From contig JAMFSG010000210.1 of the NCBI GenBank assembly GCA_026225155.1, forward strand, positions 1 through 5,659: a stretch of 5,659 bases of DNA. The letters are read 5' to 3'. Of this stretch, positions 5,196-5,659 are shown piece by piece; the first letter of the stretch is position 1; each line of letters begins with the position of its first letter. Both the position numbers and the translations under genes were made by a program. This stretch comes from Verrucomicrobiota bacterium (lineage in GTDB: Bacteria; Verrucomicrobiota; Verrucomicrobiia; Limisphaerales; UBA11358). Below the pieces are notes generated by a model. It made no database searches. It worked only from the letters and a program-made list of their open reading frames with translations, and had not been told where the DNA came from.

Positions 5196-5205
5196 TTCAC
5201 GCCGC
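5190..5205. repeat. Palindrome at the mdh breakpoint
   Basis: GCGGCG, TTCA, CGCCGC is a perfect 6-bp hairpin exactly where malate dehydrogenase similarity ends. It resembles the GC-rich hairpins near the left end of the window in form and may be a REP-like element, or the trace of a recombination or insertion event. Confidence 0.5.
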
Positions 5206-5322
5206 TTCAACTCACGCGGGTCGGCCCATGTCAAACGCCCCGATTGGCATCCATCCGCTCAATCACGCTGCTTTCTCTTAACCTCTGCCTTTTATTCGCC
5301 AGCCCGATCCGCCCCTTTAGCC
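5206..5322. other. Non-coding stretch without recognisable feature
   Basis: Between the mdh breakpoint and the plus-strand riboswitch promoter I see only the unrelated tail of the open frame started by mdh. No gene, repeat or RNA motif is apparent on either strand. Confidence 0.5.
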
Positions 5323-5351
5323 TTGGAAACGCCTTTCCCCTTTGCTATTGT
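5323..5351 (+). promoter_or_regulatory. Predicted promoter of the plus-strand riboswitch
   Basis: TTGGAA (5323-5328), a 17-nt spacer and TATTGT (5346-5351) preceded by TGC (extended -10) form a plausible sigma70-type promoter. The next 10 nt lead to TTTGAAA, the same spacing as in the minus-strand leader. This shared geometry is the main support. Confidence 0.6.
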
Positions 5352-5368
5352 CTCCCTGTTCTTTGAAA

Positions 5369-5389
5369 TTGCGGAAATTTTTTCCGCAA
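5369..5389 (+). promoter_or_regulatory. Pre-aptamer hairpin of the plus-strand leader
   Basis: A perfect 9-bp inverted repeat, TTGCGGAAA, TTT, TTTCCGCAA, sits 10 nt before the aptamer. It keeps the GCGGAAA/TTTCCGC core of the minus-strand counterpart, while the outer pairs differ in a compensated way (A-T here, G-C there). Confidence 0.7.
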
Positions 5390-5399
5390 ATAATGCAGT

Positions 5400-5534
5400 T
5401 CAAATGTCAGGGAACCCGGTGTGAATCCGGGACGGTTGCGCCACTGTGAGGGCTACAAATTCCAGTGCCACTGCATGTTACACGTGCGGGAAGGCGGAAT
5501 GAAGTTTGAAGCCTGAGTCAGGATACCGGTTTGA
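5400..5534 (+). promoter_or_regulatory. Cobalamin (B12) riboswitch aptamer, plus strand
   Basis: The conserved blocks are 'CAGGGAACCCGGTG', 'AATCCGGGACGG', 'GCGCCACTGTGAG', 'AGTGCCACTG', 'CGGGAAGGCGG', and the B12 box 'GAGTCAGGATACCGGTTTGA'. P1 can form from UCAAA (5400-5404) and UUUGA (5530-5534). The peripheral stem is GCAUGU/ACGUGC (5473-5487), unrelated in sequence to the equivalent stem of the minus-strand aptamer. It must control a gene to the right of the window. For this riboswitch class in such bacteria a TonB-dependent B12 receptor or other transport gene is likely, but none can be seen here. Confidence 0.97.
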
Positions 5535-5644
5535 TTGTGCTCGTCGGACTCCGATTTATTTCGGGGTAGCTTCTCCGTCAATGAGAAGGATGAGGCCAGC
5601 CTGGTGAACCATTTTCATCAGGATTCGTTGGATGCCTTCATTCC
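5535..5644 (+). promoter_or_regulatory. Expression platform of the plus-strand riboswitch, terminator cut by window end
   Basis: The hairpins match those of the minus-strand leader: ACUCCGA/UCGGGGU (5548-5567), CUUCUC/GAGAAG (5570-5588) and CCUGGUGAA/UUCAUCAGG (5600-5622, one G-U). They are followed by AUGCCUUCAUUCC. The last block (GCCTTCATTCC, 5634-5644) equals the terminator 5' arm of the other leader. Its 3' arm and U-tract should therefore lie just past position 5659. The conserved AUGAGGC (5590-5596) could pair with GCCUUCAU as an antiterminator. Confidence 0.65.
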
Positions 5645-5659
5645 CCGTTTTGCCGGAGT

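Overview
The window looks like chromosomal DNA of a Verrucomicrobiota bacterium, probably of the Pedosphaera/Limisphaerales type. The reasons are an H-X9-DG pseudopilin, a secreted protein ending in a 'YTLEQTPDFQNW...FYRVR' module typical of that phylum, weak or absent Shine-Dalgarno sequences, and many intergenic palindromes and short tandem repeats. The placement is inference; no rRNA or other marker is present.

Layout. Positions 1-141 hold three tandem hairpins and a three-unit 10-bp repeat. These lead into a plus-strand beta-CASP metallo-beta-lactamase ribonuclease (142-1533). Converging on it is a minus-strand cluster, in transcription order: a cobalamin (B12) riboswitch with its own promoter and a terminator (about 4950 down to 4607); a 5' UTR carrying octamer repeats; a signal-peptide-bearing predicted beta-sandwich protein (4449-3496); a type IV pilin-like H-X9-DG protein (3499-2726); a small cysteine-rich CWC/DUF5522 protein (2686-2309); and a BtuF-like cobalamin-binding protein (2312-1548). 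Two of the junctions are 4-nt ATGA overlaps.

From about 4950 to the right end there is no intact gene. This part holds a long inverted repeat (4968-5035), a promoter followed by only the first ~28 codons of malate dehydrogenase (mdh), and a palindrome at the point where mdh similarity stops. A second cobalamin riboswitch follows on the plus strand (about 5323 to the window end). It points outward to a gene beyond the window, plausibly another B12-transport gene such as a TonB-dependent receptor.

Main point of interest: the two riboswitch leaders are divergent and share one layout. The promoter has the same spacing, followed by a pre-aptamer hairpin, the aptamer, three further hairpins and a terminator arm, with compensatory base changes in several stems. 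Their shared control suggests a B12-uptake locus in which a secreted beta-sandwich protein and a pseudopilin are co-regulated with a BtuF-type binding protein. That association is inferred from gene order and the riboswitch and has not been shown functionally.
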